From a virus, in the IMG/VR virus record IMGVR_UViG_3300005253_000301, positions 1 to 22,794 of that record: 22,794 bases of DNA; one strand, 5' to 3'. Positions 22,285 to 22,794 of this stretch are shown in pieces. A program made the translations under genes and the position numbers. The notes under the pieces are model-generated. The model saw nothing but the letters and a program-made list of their open reading frames with translations. It ran no database searches and was not told the origin of the DNA. Numbering within the stretch: position 1 is the first letter of the stretch; every line of letters begins with the position of its first letter.

Positions 22285-22794
22285 ACAGCTACAAGCCCCA
22301 ACGCAAGGACAGGGTGAAGTACGCCGCCGTGGGCCAGCAGCCCCGCGACGAGGAAGGAAGACAGAACCTCCCGTTCGTGGGGCCAACAGGAGACCTCGCG
22401 CGGGACTACCTCCGAGGCGGGGGGCTCAATCCGGATATGATGTTCCTGGGGCACGTCTACCCGCACGTCCTCAAGCGAGACGAGAAGCCCACATCAACAG
22501 AGGTCAAGCACGGCATCGAGCGAGTGAAGGCAGAGTTAGTCGAGTTCCCGAACCTCAAGGCGGTGGTTCTGTTCGGCAGCTTCGCCGCGAAGATGGCGTT
22601 CAAGCTACTGGGAGGGATAACTAGGGTACACGGCTCCGTGGGCAAACTGGAACTACCTGATGGCCGTCGCATTGATTGCCTTGCAGTCGTGCATCCTGGA
22701 TACGTCCAAACGCAACGGACTCCGAGGCAGAAACAGCAGTGGGACGCGGACGTGCGAACCGTCATGGCCCGTATCCGGTATCTCGACCACGAGC
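22263..22794 (+). CDS. Uracil-DNA glycosylase-like protein (partial, runs off the window)
   Basis: The first 177 residues are visible. Motif 1 region: G24-QQP-27, then NLPFVGPTG (35-43), as in GE-x-PG...PFVG-x-AG of family 4 UDGs. Middle: LGHVYPHVLKRDEKPTSTEV aligns with the N-x-VxCRPP...R.P segment, then AVVLFGSFAAKMAF. Motif 2 region: HPGY (144-147), for the usual HPS/HPA. The normal Glu of motif 1 is Gln here, and the four Fe-S cysteines of family 4 are absent (one Cys, 139, seen). The fold call is fair. Whether it excises uracil, acts on another base or binds without cutting is open. GGAG at 22252-22255 precedes the ATG. Confidence 0.68.
   Translation, partial: MPNIVTVDSYKPQRKDRVKYAAVGQQPRDEEGRQNLPFVGPTGDLARDYLRGGGLNPDMMFLGHVYPHVLKRDEKPTSTEVKHGIERVKAELVEFPNLKAVVLFGSFAAKMAFKLLGGITRVHGSVGKLELPDGRRIDCLAVVHPGYVQTQRTPRQKQQWDADVRTVMARIRYLDHE

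Noticed and set aside
1-22794. tRNA genes, CRISPR arrays, insertion sequences, integrase or attachment site
   Set aside because: I looked for T-loop motifs, regularly spaced direct repeats, transposase/integrase motifs and terminal inverted repeats and saw none I could support.

Overview
The window is a stretch of tailed-phage (siphovirus-like, HK97-fold) genome or prophage. Every convincing gene lies on the + strand. The genes are packed end to end, mostly joined by 1-4 nt start/stop overlaps (ATGA, GTGA, TAATG) and preceded by strong AGGAGG-type ribosome binding sites. GC is high across most of the window, and the Shine-Dalgarno sites are typically bacterial. I cannot name the host from sequence alone. 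No integrase, repressor, lysis cassette, tRNA or CRISPR array is visible.

Layout. Bases 1-958 hold a phage-type metallophosphoesterase and a small unknown gene, at the point where terminase normally ends and portal begins. Bases 955-4964 are the head module: portal, prohead protease, and a major capsid protein with an N-terminal helical scaffold-like region. Bases 4965-5765 hold a virion-protein candidate framed by strong palindromes or hairpins, the likely end of a capsid transcript. Bases 5766-8342 hold connector and tail-completion genes plus several very small genes, two of them under 35 codons. Bases 8343-12742 hold the tail tube protein, a tail assembly chaperone pair that appears to use a -1 frameshift, and the tape measure protein. 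Bases 12742-19860 hold the tail tip, fibre and appendage genes. These are mostly beta-rich proteins, ending with a repeat protein fused to a second copy of the tail-terminator domain. Bases 19853-22794 leave the virion module. They hold a winged-helix protein, a Nmad1-like nucleotide-modification-associated protein, several small Cys/His (zinc-ribbon-like) proteins, a ParB-like protein, a MazG-like pyrophosphohydrolase and the start of a uracil-DNA-glycosylase-like protein.

How it works together. The left four fifths builds the particle: portal, protease-matured capsid, connector, tube, ruler and tip. The right end looks like the start of an early or middle module for nucleotide-pool or DNA-modification functions.

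The most striking unexplained signal is an exact 25-nt element present twice, 18 kb apart and in opposite orientation. Each copy can form a hairpin and sits in one of the very few intergenic gaps, one before the protease/capsid genes and one before the accessory module. The copy before the protease gene can also pair with an upstream arm to form an alternative, mutually exclusive hairpin. The second notable point is a diverged duplicate of the tail terminator fused to six 20-21 residue repeats.
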